From: Kocuria carniphila
GTDB lineage: Bacteria; Actinomycetota; Actinomycetes; Actinomycetales; Micrococcaceae
Length of the DNA stretch: 64,000 nt
NCBI RefSeq assembly: GCF_004136555.1
Contig: NZ_NOIT01000004.1
Location: forward strand, 164,261-228,260
Direction of reading: 5' to 3'
Part shown: positions 14,475-24,200 of the stretch, piece by piece
Layout: the number at the start of each line of letters is the position of its first letter
Position numbering within the stretch: position 1 is the stretch's first letter
Program-made: the position numbers and the translations under genes
The notes under the pieces: generated by a model
Told to the model about the DNA's origin: nothing
The model's database searches: none
The model's input: the letters and a program-made list of their open reading frames with translations, nothing else

Positions 14475-16274
14475 CTAACGGGCGATCTCGCGCTTGCTCC
14501 CGTCCAATCGCCGTGTCCAACCGCGCGCATCCAGATGCTCGAGCAGCGGGATGGCCACGCGCCGGGTGGTCCCCCACGCCTGCCGCGCCTGGCTCGTGGT
14601 GAAGGGCTGCTCCAGCCGCGCCAGCTCACGCATGGCCAGGGCCGGAGCCTTCGGCAGCACGACGACGCCGCCCTCCAACCTCAGCAGCCGTCCGGCCCGT
14701 TCTGCCGCGGCCAGCTCACGCGAACCCAGCCCGAGATCGTCCAGTTCGTAGGCCTCGGGGGCCGCAAAGGGGTTCTTGGTCAGTTGCGCCTCGACGGTGG
14801 CAAGTGACTTTTCTGCGGGACCCAACCCGGCGGCGCGGCCGGGAACGGTGATGGAGCCGTCTCGTTCTTCGAGCTGTGCCTGTTTGATGACGGCGCTCAA
14901 TAGCTCCGGTCCGGGCAGCGAGAGTTCACCGATCGCGGCACCCCGAGTCAGACCCGGACTCAGCGGATCGCGCTCGTGTAATCGTTCTACGGCAGTCCTC
15001 AGCTGACCCGCCCAGGAGGTCAACACGGGTCGGTGAATCCACCAGTGACCCGCTCGCAGAATGTTTGCGTCTGCGGGCGGCTCGGCCGTATCCGTGGCTA
15101 CCAGTCCCAGCTGGTGCAGCCTTGCCACTCGGACGGCACCGCGGCGCTTCGTTTCGGCGACAGCATCGCCCGTGTCCGGAAGGCCGGCCAGCCATGCGGC
15201 CTGCCGTGCACTGTCCCCGCGCCGGGTGAGTCCGGCCGGATCCACGTCCAGGACCCGTGCACCGCCTAAGAGCACACGGGCTTCTGGATAGCGCATGACC
15301 AGCCGGTCCCCCGGGATCAGCGCCAACTCTCGGGATAGTTGCACGCGCGCGTGATCGTCATCGAAGGGTCGCAAGCGTGCCGGTACCGAGGAGGAACCCG
15401 CGTGGACCATAATCTCCGCCGGCGCGTCCTCGAACGAGATCCCGGACATCCGGCGGACATCCAGTTCATCCGTGGTGGGCCATGCGTTCGACGTCAGGAG
15501 CGCGTCGCCGCGGTGAATGTCCTCCGCAGAGATACCGCGCAGGTTGATGGCCACGCGATTGGTGGGGCCGATGCTCTCGACCGAGGAATTATGGCTCTGT
15601 AACGACCGCACGGTTACGGAGCGGCCTCCGCCCTGGCCGAGCAACATGAGCCGGTCCCCCACGCGAACCGTTCCGCTGGTCAGCGTGCCCGTCACCACGG
15701 TCCCAGCTCCGGACACCGAGAACGCACGGTCGACCCACAGCCTCAATCGATCCGCCGGGTCCGGCAGAGGTAGCCCGTCCAGCAGGCTGTCCAACGCCGC
15801 GCGGAACTCGCCCAGACCCGTCCCGTTCTGGGCGGATACGGCCACCACGGGGGCATCGCGCAGACCGGTTCCCGCGAGTTCACCCCTGACCTGCTCGGTC
15901 ACCGCCTCGACTCGTTCCGGTGCCCGGTCCGTCTTGGTCAGCACGATCAGCCCGCGCTCGATCCCCAGCGCTGCCAACGCATCCCGATGGTCGCTGGATT
16001 GGGCCTGCCAGCCCTCGTCCGCGGCCACCACGAAACACACCACCGGTGCGGGCCCGAGCCCAGCCAACATATTGCCGAGGAATCGTTCATGTCCGGGGAC
16101 GTCCACGAACGCCACGTTCTTTCCGGACGCCAGATCCACCCACGCGAAGCCCAGATCGATGGTGAGACCGCGTCGTTTCTCCTCGGCCCAGCGGTCCGGT
16201 TCCATGCCGGTCAGGGCGCGCACCAGCGTGGATTTTCCGTGGTCCACGTGGCCCGAAGTTGCGACTACGTACAT
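14475..16274 (-). CDS. selB: Selenocysteine-specific elongation factor SelB
   Basis: A 599-residue GTPase that carries selenocysteyl-tRNA to the ribosome at UGA codons marked by a SECIS element. G1 is SGHVDHGKST, G3 is DVPGHE and G4 is TKTD. EF-Tu-like domains II and III follow (WVDRAFSVSGAGTVVTGTL), then C-terminal winged helices (from about 400) that bind the SECIS hairpin. The start at MYVVATSG (16274) overlaps the selA stop as TGATG; the longer frame to 16445 is only read-through of selA in another frame. It is the last gene of the selC-selA-selB unit. Confidence 0.95.
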   Translation of the reverse strand: MYVVATSGHVDHGKSTLVRALTGMEPDRWAEEKRRGLTIDLGFAWVDLASGKNVAFVDVPGHERFLGNMLAGLGPAPVVCFVVAADEGWQAQSSDHRDALAALGIERGLIVLTKTDRAPERVEAVTEQVRGELAGTGLRDAPVVAVSAQNGTGLGEFRAALDSLLDGLPLPDPADRLRLWVDRAFSVSGAGTVVTGTLTSGTVRVGDRLMLLGQGGGRSVTVRSLQSHNSSVESIGPTNRVAINLRGISAEDIHRGDALLTSNAWPTTDELDVRRMSGISFEDAPAEIMVHAGSSSVPARLRPFDDDHARVQLSRELALIPGDRLVMRYPEARVLLGGARVLDVDPAGLTRRGDSARQAAWLAGLPDTGDAVAETKRRGAVRVARLHQLGLVATDTAEPPADANILRAGHWWIHRPVLTSWAGQLRTAVERLHERDPLSPGLTRGAAIGELSLPGPELLSAVIKQAQLEERDGSITVPGRAAGLGPAEKSLATVEAQLTKNPFAAPEAYELDDLGLGSRELAAAERAGRLLRLEGGVVVLPKAPALAMRELARLEQPFTTSQARQAWGTTRRVAIPLLEHLDARGWTRRLDGSKREIAR

Positions 16275-17581
16275 CAGTCCAGCGCCCCCAACGCGGCGTG
16301 AGCCGCGGCGGCGACCCGGGCGTCGTCGTCCTCGGGAATGCAGCGCAGGTCGATCAGGCACGCGCCGTCGTGGACGCGCGGCAGCACGGCGGGCTGGCCC
16401 AGCCGTAAGAACGACGCCGCTCGCTCCGGCAGGCGCACGGCCCACCCTGGCAGCGGCACGCCGGGTGCTCCCCCGCCGCCCACGCGGCCATCGTGGGAAA
16501 CCACGGGCATCCCGAGGTCGTCGCCGAGTTCCTCGGCTCGCGCGCGCAATCGCTCGGGGTCCGCGTGAAGTGCCTGCTGCACCGGAGTGTCGCCGGAGAC
16601 CAACGTGGCTTCGAGGGCTGCGAGCGTTAATTTATCGGCGCGTACCGCGCGGGCCAGTGGGTGCTTGGCGAGCTTCTGGATCGTATCCGTGCGACCCAGG
16701 AGAATTCCTGCCTGGGTGCCGCCGAGCAGTTTGTCTCCGCTGGCGATGACGACATCCGCGCCGGCCTCGAGCGCTTCGGACAGGCTGGGTTCATCCGGAA
16801 GGATCGGGTCCGGCATGAGCAGCCCGCTGCCCACGTCCATGATCAGGGGAAGGTCGTGCTCATCCGCGAGCGCGCGCAACTCTCGCAACGGGACATCCGA
16901 GGTGAACCCGCTGACCCTGAAGTTACTGGGATGGACCTTCAACAGCGCCGCGGTCTGGGGACTCACTGCGTCCGCGTAGTCGGCCAGATGAGTGCGATTG
17001 GTGGTGCCGACCTCCCGCAGTCGGGCGCCCGTGGATTCCATGAGATCCGGTAGTCGGAAACCCGCACCGATCTCCACGAGTTCCCCGCGGCTCACGATGA
17101 TCTCGCGGTCTGCGGCCAGGGCGGTGGTGGCCAGCACGAGGGCAGCGGCACCATTGTTGACGACTAACGCGTCCTCCGCGGTGGGACACGCGGCGAGAAG
17201 TGCCTCGCGCGTAGCCACCCCTCGTTTGGACCGTTGACCCGTGGTCAGATCCAGCTCGACGTCCACATACCCACTCGCATCCAACAACGCCTCACGAGCT
17301 GCCGGCGACAGCGGTGCCCTACCGAGGTTCGTGTGGATGACCACGCCGGTCGCGTTCAGCACTGAAGTCAGGGAGGTGGCTCGCCGTTCGGCAAGGTCCG
17401 TGATCACCGTGTCCTGCACGTCTTCCGGTGCTATCTCCGACCGGCGGGCCCGATCCTGCGCCCGCGTAACGACTGTGCGAATCACCTGATCGCTCAGCCT
17501 GGCTCGAGCGGCTTGAACTGCCGGGAGCGCCAGAAGTTGGTCCGTGCGGGGAATCCGTGAACGGGGGTCTGCACCGGTCAC
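16274..17581 (-). CDS. selA: L-seryl-tRNA(Sec) selenium transferase SelA
   Basis: A 435-residue PLP enzyme that turns seryl-tRNA-Sec into selenocysteyl-tRNA-Sec using selenophosphate. The N-terminal tRNA-binding part starts RIPRTDQLLALPAV, the ring segment VINTNLG-like VVIHTNLGRAPLS is present, and the PLP lysine lies in SGDKLLGGTQAG. I choose GTG 17581 because AAGGAG sits 5 bases upstream; the longer frame to 17743 would run through the tRNA-Sec gene. It is translationally coupled to selB and follows the tRNA by 77 bases. Confidence 0.95.
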   Translation of the reverse strand: MTGADPRSRIPRTDQLLALPAVQAARARLSDQVIRTVVTRAQDRARRSEIAPEDVQDTVITDLAERRATSLTSVLNATGVVIHTNLGRAPLSPAAREALLDASGYVDVELDLTTGQRSKRGVATREALLAACPTAEDALVVNNGAAALVLATTALAADREIIVSRGELVEIGAGFRLPDLMESTGARLREVGTTNRTHLADYADAVSPQTAALLKVHPSNFRVSGFTSDVPLRELRALADEHDLPLIMDVGSGLLMPDPILPDEPSLSEALEAGADVVIASGDKLLGGTQAGILLGRTDTIQKLAKHPLARAVRADKLTLAALEATLVSGDTPVQQALHADPERLRARAEELGDDLGMPVVSHDGRVGGGGAPGVPLPGWAVRLPERAASFLRLGQPAVLPRVHDGACLIDLRCIPEDDDARVAAAAHAALGALD

Positions 17582-17658
17582 TGTGACTCCTTGTGCGATT
17601 GGGGTGCCTGGGGTGAGCGGCCGCCGCCCCGGACCGGGCCGAAAGCTGCGGTGAAAGT

Positions 17659-17753
17659 TGGCGGAAGCGGACGGGAATCGAACCCGCCAAACCGAGATGC
17701 TCGGTTTCACCGGTTTTGAAGACCGGGGTGCCCACCAGGACACAGACGCCTCC
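17659..17753 (-). tRNA. selC: tRNA-Sec (anticodon TCA)
   Basis: A 95-base RNA gene. The acceptor stem pairs GGAGGCG with CGCTTCC (one G-U pair), with the discriminator G and an encoded CCA end. The anticodon arm CCGGTCTTCAAAACCGG carries anticodon TCA (forward-strand tga at 17717-17719). A long variable arm, AACCGAG paired with CTCGGTT, and the GGTTCGATTCC T-arm complete it. This size and long variable arm are diagnostic of bacterial tRNA-Sec. It reads in the same direction as selA and selB. Confidence 0.95.
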
Positions 17754-17917
17754 GTGTCGAACTTATCACCGGAAAGGATGCAGACCAGTTACAGCGGCAG
17801 CCAGCCATTTCATCATGCCGTACTGCTCAGTAGGCCCCGAAAATCTGTCAGAACCCGTCACGGAATGGCGCGCGGGCGAGAACCACTCCCGCTGGGCCCG
17901 GCTCCTACACTGAAGAC

Positions 17918-18934
17918 ATGGCCTCATCACAGTCCTCGTCCACCGATCTTCGACTCACCGGGTACGCTCACGGCGGCGGTTGCGCCTGCAAGATCCCGCC
18001 GGGAGAACTCGAAGAAGCCGTCCGCAGCCTCACCGGCCAGACGGCACCCAACGTTCTGGTCGGCCTGGACGACGGCGACGACGCCGCTGCGGTCCTTGTC
18101 CGTGACGACCTCGCGGTCCTGTCCACGGCCGACTTCTTCACCCCCGTGGTCGACAGCGCCTACGACTGGGGCCGGATCGCCGCTGCCAACGCGCTCTCCG
18201 ACGTCTACGCGATGGGCGGTCACCCGGTGGTCGCGATTAATCTGGTCGGCTGGCCCCGCGACCTGCTCCCCATGGATCTGATGTCCGAGGTGTTGCAGGG
18301 CGGACTGGATATCGCTTCTGAAGCGGGATGCCCGGTGATCGGCGGTCACTCGATTGATGATCCCGAACCCAAGTACGGCATGGCCGTGACCGGCACGGCC
18401 GACCCCACCAAGTTGCTCCGCAATGACGCGGCCGAGGCGGGGCTGCCCATTACGCTCACCAAACCGTTGGGCGTGGGGCTGCTCAACAACCGCCACAAGC
18501 AGACCGGCGAGGTCTTCGAGGAAGCCATCGCCACCATGACCCAGCTCAATCGGGATGCTTCGCAGGCGGCTGTGGCCGCGGGCCTAAAGGCGGCCACGGA
18601 TGTCACCGGTTTCGGACTGCTCGGTCACCTGTACAAAATGGCCCGCGCGTCCGGAGTGGGGGCGGTGATCGACCGCAGCGCGGTGCCTATGGTTTCCGGT
18701 GCGGCAGAAGCACTGCGGGGCGGCTTCGTCTCAGGGGGAACTCGTCGCAATCTGGACTGGGTCCGCCCGCACCTGACCGCTGACGCGGGCATTTCCGAGG
18801 ACGATCTGCTATTCCTCGCGGACGCCCAAACCTCGGGCGGGCTCCTCGTGATCGGAGAACTGCCCGGTTATCCCGTGATCGGTGAGACCGTGGCCCTCCC
18901 CGAACGCGACGAAGAGCTGGTCCGCGTCCGCTGA
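17918..18934 (+). CDS. selD: Selenide, water dikinase SelD (selenophosphate synthase)
   Basis: A 338-residue enzyme that makes selenophosphate from selenide and ATP, the selenium donor for SelA. The N-terminal active-site loop is HGGGCACKIPPGEL, with the catalytic Cys and Lys; a Cys, not a Sec, occupies the key place. The AIR-synthase-like fold shows in DDAAAVLV, ANALSDVYAMGG and DVTGFGLLGHL. It is transcribed away from selC-selA-selB, with a 164-base shared control region (17754-17917), and ends at a bidirectional hairpin. Confidence 0.95.
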   Translation: MASSQSSSTDLRLTGYAHGGGCACKIPPGELEEAVRSLTGQTAPNVLVGLDDGDDAAAVLVRDDLAVLSTADFFTPVVDSAYDWGRIAAANALSDVYAMGGHPVVAINLVGWPRDLLPMDLMSEVLQGGLDIASEAGCPVIGGHSIDDPEPKYGMAVTGTADPTKLLRNDAAEAGLPITLTKPLGVGLLNNRHKQTGEVFEEAIATMTQLNRDASQAAVAAGLKAATDVTGFGLLGHLYKMARASGVGAVIDRSAVPMVSGAAEALRGGFVSGGTRRNLDWVRPHLTADAGISEDDLLFLADAQTSGGLLVIGELPGYPVIGETVALPERDEELVRVR

Positions 18935-18979
18935 GATCCTCCGGCCCTACGGCCACGGTCAATACGACTTGGAGTTCAG

Positions 18980-19021
18980 ATGGCTGTGGGCTGACACCGT
19001 ACGATGTCAGCTCACAGCCAT
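18980..19021. terminator. Bidirectional terminator hairpin between selD and nrfD-like gene
   Basis: An inverted repeat with arms ATGGCTGTGgGCTGACA and its complement (one mismatch, about 17 bp) lies between the convergent selD and fdh operon ends. It can terminate transcription from both sides. Confidence 0.75.
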
Positions 19022-19042
19022 AGTTTGGCCCAGCTCGACGCG

Positions 19043-20137
19043 TCAGCCAGCCGTGGTGATCGAGTCGTCGGTGATGCCCGCGGCACGGCGCTTCGCCAGT
19101 CGGTTTCGCTGTGGCTCCACAGTGTATTTCGGGTCCTTGACGGAATCCTTGCCCGCCTGGAACACACCGAAGCGGGTCAGAGCCGAGGAGGCAACCAAGG
19201 CGGCGCCCGAGAGTGCGGCGACCCAGCGACGTCGTCCGCCGAGGATCGTGCCCGCGGCACCGGCGATCGCGAGGCGTTCACTCCACATGAGCCACGTACC
19301 GGGCCGACCCTGCTCAAGAGGTTCGACGGCCACGGAGTCCATGCGCTCCTTCATGAGGTGCATGGCCACGAGCTCACCGGCCACGCCCGCGAGCGCGAAG
19401 GTCCGAGCCGGCGCGGTCTCTGAAATCGGCGTGGTCAGCATCGCGAGTCCGCCCGCGGCCAGGGAGGCTGAGCTCACGAACACGAACGGAAGATCCTTGT
19501 GCATCGCGTTCCATGTGGGAACAGCGGTGTCACCGAGCAGCACTGCGGTGTAGGCGGCCAGCGGTGCGCCCAACACTGCGGCACCCGCGGCGGCGGGGCG
19601 ATCGACGAAACGCAGGACGGGACGGAAAGGTCCCAAGGGAAGTTTCGAGTGCGTCACGCGATCCACTTCCGCGGCAGCCGCGACGCCCGCGTGCGTGGCG
19701 TAATAGGCGAGCAGCCACGAACCCAGGCTCATGGGAGAAGTGGGCTTGATAGTGCGCATCATGTTGAGGAACCGCTCGGGACGGCCCAGGTCCGTCACCA
19801 ACGCCACCGTGCCCAAGCTCGCCGCGGTGATGGCGGAGAGACGCATGTTGCGTCGCAACAGCGGCCGGTCGGTGAGCTCACCACCGAAAGCCAGGATGGA
19901 CGAGCCACCCGCCAGGCCACCCAGGAACAGGTACGCACCGATCGGTGCTTCCCACGGTGGTGCCTTAACGATGGGCCGCCCGTAGTAAGACGTGAACTCG
20001 GGCTCCGGTACCATGGGCATTTCGCGCGAGCCGTCGCCGCCGCGCCGGAACGCCGATCCGGGCGCACGACGGCGCCCCTTGCGCTTACGACGCGGCTCTT
20101 CCGGGGGCCGGTAGTTGTCGAACTCTGAGACACTCAT
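19043..20137 (-). CDS. NrfD/PsrC-type membrane subunit of formate dehydrogenase
   Basis: A 364-residue membrane protein with a basic, arginine-rich N-terminus and about eight or nine membrane helices from residue 65 (PIGAYLFLGGLAGGSSILAF). That segment and DLGRPERFLNMMR are typical of NrfD/PolSulph reductase anchors, which pass electrons to quinone without haem. It is the third gene of the fdh operon; its ATG overlaps the fdhB stop (ATGA). It takes the place of the haem-b FdnI-type subunit. Confidence 0.88.
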   Translation of the reverse strand: MSVSEFDNYRPPEEPRRKRKGRRRAPGSAFRRGGDGSREMPMVPEPEFTSYYGRPIVKAPPWEAPIGAYLFLGGLAGGSSILAFGGELTDRPLLRRNMRLSAITAASLGTVALVTDLGRPERFLNMMRTIKPTSPMSLGSWLLAYYATHAGVAAAAEVDRVTHSKLPLGPFRPVLRFVDRPAAAGAAVLGAPLAAYTAVLLGDTAVPTWNAMHKDLPFVFVSSASLAAGGLAMLTTPISETAPARTFALAGVAGELVAMHLMKERMDSVAVEPLEQGRPGTWLMWSERLAIAGAAGTILGGRRRWVAALSGAALVASSALTRFGVFQAGKDSVKDPKYTVEPQRNRLAKRRAAGITDDSITTAG

Positions 20138-21270
20138 CGGCGACCACCCGACGCAAAAGCGACGGCGCCCACGGCCAACATGCCGGCGACGGCCATACCG
20201 GCACGCTTGAACATGTACGGAAGATCGGCCGTGGGGACTCGCGGATCCGGTGGCAGGCCATAGGTTTCCGGTTCGTCCAGAAGGAGGAACACGGAACCGG
20301 TTCCACCCACGCCGTCCTTGGGGTTGGCACCGTAGAGGCGGGACTCGGTCTTCCCCTGCTCGTGCATTTGCGTGACCCGCTCGCGAGCGGTCGCCACCAT
20401 GGAATCGCGGTCACCGTACTTGATGGACGTGGTGGGGCAAGCCTGGGCGCACGCCGGAGTCTGATCGTTCTTCATCCGGTCGTAGCAGAGGGTGCATTTC
20501 TGGGCCACGCCGTGTTCCGGCACCTTGACGGTGTCCGGCATGGGTGGCGCATCACGCTGGTTCTTGGGTTCGAACACGCCGTCACTGCGACGTTCGATCA
20601 CACCAAACGGGCAACCGGCCACGCACGTGCCACATCCGTTGCAGATATCGTCCTGAACCACCACGGTGCCGTACTCGGTGCGGAACAGCGCACCCGTGGG
20701 GCACACGTCCAAGCAGCCCGCGTTGGTGCAGTGCTTGCACACGTCCGAGGACATGAGCCAGCGGAAATCGGGGGTGTCCGGGTGAACGGAAGATCCGTCC
20801 GAAGAACTCGCCACGCTACTGTCCGCGGAATCGGTCACGGGAGCGTCGGTGGCCGAACCACCGCAACCGCAAGCACCCGAAGCGCAACCGGCCGGGGCGG
20901 CCTGCGTCACCGGAATGGTGCCCTGCGGCGTCGTCGTTGGTGATACCGAGCCCTGCGGCGGGCCGACCTTGGGCATACCCAGGTTCACGAGGGCGCGACC
21001 GGACTCACGAGCGCGTTCGATCTGGTCCGCGCCCTGCTCGATGAAGGCCACGTGGCGCCAGGTGTTGGCACCCAGTGCACCCGTGTTGTCGTAGGAGGAT
21101 CCCAGCAACTCGTAGTCCGAGTCGACCGGGTTACGGTTCCACTCCTTGCAGGCGACCTCACACGCTTTGCAGCCGATGCAAATGGAGGTGTCCGTGAAGA
21201 ACCCCTTGCGCGGGTGCGGATGGTCGTAGTGGGCGTCCGCTGTCGGATTGGCTGCTGCTTCTCCGGTCAT
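20134..21270 (-). CDS. fdhB: Formate dehydrogenase iron-sulfur subunit FdhB
   Basis: A 378-residue electron-transfer subunit with cysteines for four [4Fe-4S] clusters: CIGCKACEVACK (31-42), CKHCTNAGCLDVCP, CNGCGTCVAGCP and CTLCYDRMKNDQTPACAQACP split over its usual spacing. It would carry electrons from FdhA to the NrfD anchor. Unusual is a Ser/Thr/Asp-rich insert at about residues 105-168 with three extra cysteines (GCASGACGCGG). A possible C-terminal membrane anchor (GMAVAGMLAVGAVAFASGG) ends the protein. Starts and ends overlap both neighbours by ATGA. Confidence 0.93.
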   Translation of the reverse strand: MTGEAAANPTADAHYDHPHPRKGFFTDTSICIGCKACEVACKEWNRNPVDSDYELLGSSYDNTGALGANTWRHVAFIEQGADQIERARESGRALVNLGMPKVGPPQGSVSPTTTPQGTIPVTQAAPAGCASGACGCGGSATDAPVTDSADSSVASSSDGSSVHPDTPDFRWLMSSDVCKHCTNAGCLDVCPTGALFRTEYGTVVVQDDICNGCGTCVAGCPFGVIERRSDGVFEPKNQRDAPPMPDTVKVPEHGVAQKCTLCYDRMKNDQTPACAQACPTTSIKYGDRDSMVATARERVTQMHEQGKTESRLYGANPKDGVGGTGSVFLLLDEPETYGLPPDPRVPTADLPYMFKRAGMAVAGMLAVGAVAFASGGRR

Positions 21271-24200
21271 GGGGATCCGTCCTCTATCTGTTCGGCGGTG
21301 AGTTCTCGCTGCGGGTCGGTGACCATGGTGTTACTCGTGGCCGGTGTGAGCCCCGCGCGTTCCTGATATTCCGAGACCAGTTCCAGCACCTCGGGTCCGC
21401 GGGGTCTGCGCCCGGGCTTGATATCGCACGAACCCACCTTGCCGTTCTGAATGTGCACGTTGGGGTCCAGGGCGATGCCCAGCAAGTCGTTGGCCGCGTC
21501 ACCGGTCACCACGGCGTCCTGGCCGACCCCCCAGTGATAGGGCAAGCCGATCTGGTGCACGGTGTGCCCTCGCACGGTCAATGGCTTCATCCGGTCGGTC
21601 ACCAACACTCTGGCCTCGATCGCGGAGCGAGGCGAAATGATGGTGGCCCAGCCGTACGGCTCCAGACCCTTTTCTTCCGCGAGCTCGGGTGAGACCTCAC
21701 AGAACATCTCCGGCTGTAGCTCGGACAGGTACGGCAACCAACGGCTCATGCCACCCGCCGTATGTTGCTCCGTCAAGCGGTAGGTGGTGAACACGTAGGG
21801 GTACACCTCCGTGCCCGGCTTGCCCGCACTCTGGGCGAACAGGTTGTCCCAGCGCGGGAACGTCATGCGCGTGGGGTTCTGCTGCTGCGCGTAAAGCGGG
21901 TTGGCCACGGGAGATTCCTGTGGCTCGTAGTGCGCGGGCATCGGCCCGTCCACCAGACCCTTGGGTGCGTACAACCAACCCTTACCGTCAGCTTGCATGA
22001 CGAACGGGTCGTCACCGGCCAAGGCGTCGCCGCCCCGCTTGTCCTTACCCGGAGTGCTGCCCGGTGCGCGATCGATCGGGAAATCAGGGTTGTCCTTGCC
22101 AACCCAACGTTCCTGGTCCTCGTCCCACCAGATCAGCTTCTTCCGCTCGCTCCACGGCCTACCCTGTGGATCCGCCGAGGCACGGTTGTAAATGATGCGG
22201 CGGTTGGCGGGCCAAGCCCAACCCCACTGGGAAGCGATCTCGTCCTGCTCACTGCCGGGCACACGATCGGAGGCGTGGTTGATGCCGTCCGCGTAGACAC
22301 CCGTGTAGATCCAACAACCACCCGAGGTTGAACCGTCCGAGCGCATCTCCGTGTAGGCCGACAATGGTTTACCGGCGTTCTCGCCGGTCAGATGGCGCCC
22401 GTTGATTTCCGCCAGCACTGCCTCGGCATCGGGGTCGCCGTGCTCGTCCGTGGGGTAATCCCAGGTGAGGTCCAGCAGCGGACGATCACGGGGGTCATCC
22501 GAATCTGCGAGGCGTTCCCGGATGCGCTGACCCAACTTGTAGAAGAACTCCAACTCACTCTGGCTGTCCCCCGGCGGGTTCACCGCCTGGTGACGCCATT
22601 GCAGCAAGCGTTGCGTCTGGGTGAACGTTCCGGACTTCTCCACGTGGGTGGCCGCGGGCATGAAGAACACTTCGGTGTCGATGTCTTCGGTGCGCAGCTC
22701 ACCCGACTGGATTTCCGGGCCGTCCTTCCACCACGTGGCGGACTCGATCATGTTCAGATCCCGCACGACCAGCCACTTCAGGTGAGACATGCCCATGCGC
22801 TGCAAGCGGCCGTGCGCCGATCCCACCGCGGGGTTCTGGCCCAGGAGGAAGTAGCCTTCGACCTGATCGGCCAGCATGTTCATGAGGGTTTGGTACGTGC
22901 CGTGAGGCCCGTTGAGCCGGGGGATGTAGTCGTAGGCCCAGTTGTTCTCCGCCTGCGCGGCGTCTCCCCACCATGCCTTCAGGAGACTGACCGCGTACGC
23001 ATCCGCGTAAGCCCAGTACCCCTTCTGATCGCGAGCGGAAATCGTGTCCAGGTAATCGGTGAACGTTTCCGTTCGGACCGAAGGCATGGGCAAGTAGCCC
23101 GGTAGCAGGTTGAACAGGGTGGGGATGTCCGTTGATCCCTGAATACTTGCGTGACCGCGCAGCGCCATGATGCCGCCGCCGGGACGACCCATGTTGCCCA
23201 GCAGCAACTGCAAGATCGATGCCGTGCGGATGAATTGTGCCCCCAGAGTGTGCTGGGTCCACCCCACCGCATAAGCAAAACACGTGGTGCGTTCACGGCC
23301 CGAGTTCTCGATAATCGCCCGCGCCATGTACTCGAAGTCCTCGATCGAGATACCGCACGCGTCCTGCACCATGTCCGGCGTGTACCGGGCGTAGTGGCGC
23401 TTAAGAATCTGGAACACGGTCTGCGGGTCCTGGAGAGTGTCGTCCCGGAGCGGAACTCCGGGGCCCACGGGAGCGCCGCCGCTACCGTACTTGTCGCCGC
23501 CGGCCTGCTCGCGTTCATCGTCACCCTCTTCGTGCTCCTCGGGTGCAGTCTCGTCCGAGCGGTCCTGGGGTTCCCCGTGGTGCTCGTCCCAGGAGGTGCC
23601 GTAGCCGTGGTAGGCGGAGTGAGTGGACAGGGCCGATTCGTCAGGCTCGGCGGCGTCGTCGGAATCCTGATCGTGCTGTTCGGTGGTCTGGTAGGACCAC
23701 GACTCCATGTCGTACGCGTTGTCCTTGACGCTGTACCCGGAGAACAGTCCGTCCAGGTCTTCGGTGTCCTGGAAGTCCTCGTTCACCAGGTTCGCCGCGT
23801 TGGTGTAGGCGCGCACGTACTCGTCGAACCACAAGTCGTTGCTCAGCACATAGTTGATGAGTGCGCCGAGCAGCACGATGTCGGTACCCGTACGAATCGG
23901 AATGTGTTTGTCCGCCACCGCCGAGGTGCGCGTGAAACGCGGATCGACGTGAATGACCTTGGCGCCGCGCGCCTTGGCCTCCGTCACCCATTGGAATCCC
24001 ACGGGATGGCACTCGGCCATGTTGGATCCCTGAATGATGATGCAATCGGCGTTCGCCATGTCCTGCAGTGACTGAGTAGCGCCACCGCGGCCAAATGAGG
24101 TTCCCAAACTGGGAACCGTGGAGGAGTGTCAAATACGGGCTTGATTCTCGATCTGTACGGCCCCGGCAGCAGTGAAGAGCTTCTTGATCAGATAATTCTC

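Noticed and set aside
16275..16445. N-terminal extension of SelB
   Set aside because: The extra 57 residues are Arg/Ala/Pro-rich and lie inside selA in another frame. The conserved start is MYVVATSGHVDHGKST.
15517..16749. 410-residue plus-strand open frame over selA/selB
   Set aside because: An antisense shadow of two certain genes in GC-rich DNA, with a Ser/Arg/Pro-rich product and no ribosome site.
17582..17743. N-terminal extension of SelA to 17743
   Set aside because: It would run through the tRNA-Sec gene; GTG 17581 has a strong ribosome site and gives the normal protein start.
22392..24071. Long plus-strand frames opposite fdhA
   Set aside because: Antisense shadows without start signals; fdhA is certain on the other strand.
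24108..24131. A nonsense mutation or frameshift splitting fdhA into two genes
   Set aside because: The UGA lies at the known Sec position, the frame is unchanged across it, the flanking residues match Sec formate dehydrogenases, a hairpin follows, and a full set of sel genes is next door.
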